Below are positions 63,141 through 64,000 of a stretch of DNA of 64,000 nucleotides, in pieces; within the stretch, counting starts at the first letter, position 1; each line of letters opens with the position of its first letter. Source of the stretch: Sipunculus nudus (lineage: Eukaryota; Annelida; Sipuncula; Golfingiida; Sipunculidae); the NCBI GenBank assembly GCA_026874595.1, contig CM049310.1:35465558-35529557 (forward strand), read 5' to 3'. Below the pieces are notes generated by a model. It searched no databases. It had not been told where the DNA came from and worked only from the letters and a program-made list of their open reading frames with translations. The translations under genes were made by a program, and so were the position numbers.

Positions 63141-63146
63141 CCTCCG

Positions 63147-63228
63147 CTGAAATGTAAATATTCAACCAATTATAATTACTATCAAACACAGATAGAGGTA
63201 TAGTCCCTAACAGTGATTTCTTAATTGT

Positions 63229-63285
<57 letters not shown>

Positions 63286-64000
63286 ATGGTATAAAGGATA
63301 CGAGATTAACGTTCAACCGAATCTGTTGACCACGCACCAAAGAGAGATTGCTTTTTAACAAATGTGTCAACACTTTAACACTACATTTCACGTGTCCAAT
63401 ACCGTAACCAATATCAGCAAAAGTAGAATAATACATATACGTTGGCTTCGATTTCAAAGAACTCATTTATCAATTAATCAGTTACCACTTATTTTAGAAT
63501 CGTACGAGCAGTTAAGGCCTGCTTCAATTCACTCAAAATATTCTCAATTTACTCTACATCTTATTTTTAATTGTTTTGATTTATAAGTATTACTTTTAAA
63601 TCTCTGCTTTTCGATTAATTTGATGATTAAGTCCTATAGTCAATATGAACTCTAGGTGAAGCGATTAAGTGTTAATCACCCCCTAAGTGTTATTGGGGAG
63701 GGCCGGGGGGGGGGGTATTGAGATGAAATCGAATTCATACTACTAGTTTATCCCTCTTAAAAAGTTCATGTAACTTTCCTTTTAATGATTGTAATCTTTC
63801 ATATTATTTCTTCCATAACGACTCTTTGTATGCTTTTGTTTGTGCATTGCTATGGGTATTTTTGAAAGCGCAGAATATGTTTCAACAGCAATCTTATAAT
63901 TATCATTTTGCTTATTTTTATTTGCTTAAATATTGCTTCTAGTCTCAAATTATGTATCTCCCACGGTTAATTCCTTTAACAGATAATGATGTAAAAACTA
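63147..64000. other. Upstream flank of the sulfotransferase coding start
   Basis: Contains a (TA)n(TG)n tract at 63233-63286 and a G-run at 63703-63714. No coding exon recognised; any 5'UTR or upstream exon is either unmarked here or beyond the window. Confidence 0.5.

Overview
The window is eukaryotic and most likely molluscan; a bivalve is my best guess. It is AT-rich, with short exons separated by introns of roughly 0.25-4 kb, GT-AG boundaries, many (TA)n, (CA)n and (GA)n tracts, tRNA-headed SINE-like repeats, decayed LINEs and many small terminal-inverted-repeat (TIR) elements. The lineage is inferred from gene content and repeat style. No marker gene in the window settles it. Gene models below were built by hand from splice signals, reading-frame phase and domain logic; no alignment or transcript was available.

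Region 1 (1-34,617, + strand) is the 3' part of one large gene whose 5' end lies left of the window. I resolve 47 coding exons, about 1,649 codons. They encode 29 EGF domains, two von Willebrand A (VWA) domains and a C-terminal three-finger (Ly6/uPAR-like) domain followed by a Cys-rich tail. Nearly all internal exons are phase 1-1, so modules can be duplicated without breaking the frame. Nine exons are microexons of only 9 or 12 nt that lengthen inter-EGF linkers. EGF exons 3-8 with three microexons were duplicated as a block into EGF 9-14, and a module of two EGFs plus one VWA was duplicated nearer the 3' end. EGF 1-21 are one homogeneous family (core [12 protein letters not shown]). EGF 22-29 are Notch-like and carry O-glucose, O-fucose and Asx-hydroxylation consensus sites. 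Degraded EGF exon ends remain in introns. The product is probably a secreted or surface-bound extracellular matrix or adhesive protein; its exact role cannot be read from sequence.

Region 2 (34,618-41,560) is intergenic: a 3'UTR, decayed LINE reverse transcriptase, a tRNA-derived SINE, long TA tracts and a 350-bp purine-rich tract.

Region 3 (41,574-47,037, + strand) is a complete 10-exon gene for a 438-residue member of the alpha-oxoamine synthase family (fold-type I PLP enzymes such as 2-amino-3-ketobutyrate CoA ligase, AONS and ALAS). The fold motifs are recognisable, but the Schiff-base lysine and two cofactor-contacting histidines are replaced, so it looks like a pseudoenzyme. One of its introns appears to be GC-AG.

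Region 4 (47,038-52,083) is intergenic, with two foldback elements and a 31-bp minisatellite. Region 5 (52,084-63,146, - strand) is a six-exon uronyl 2-O-sulfotransferase-like gene, convergent with region 3. Its introns hold nested TIR elements, a decaying tandem array, a direct repeat and a probable gypsy-type LTR.

I see no functional link among the three genes beyond adjacency. The most unusual signals are the serial microexons and block duplication in the EGF gene, and the lysine-less PLP-fold protein.
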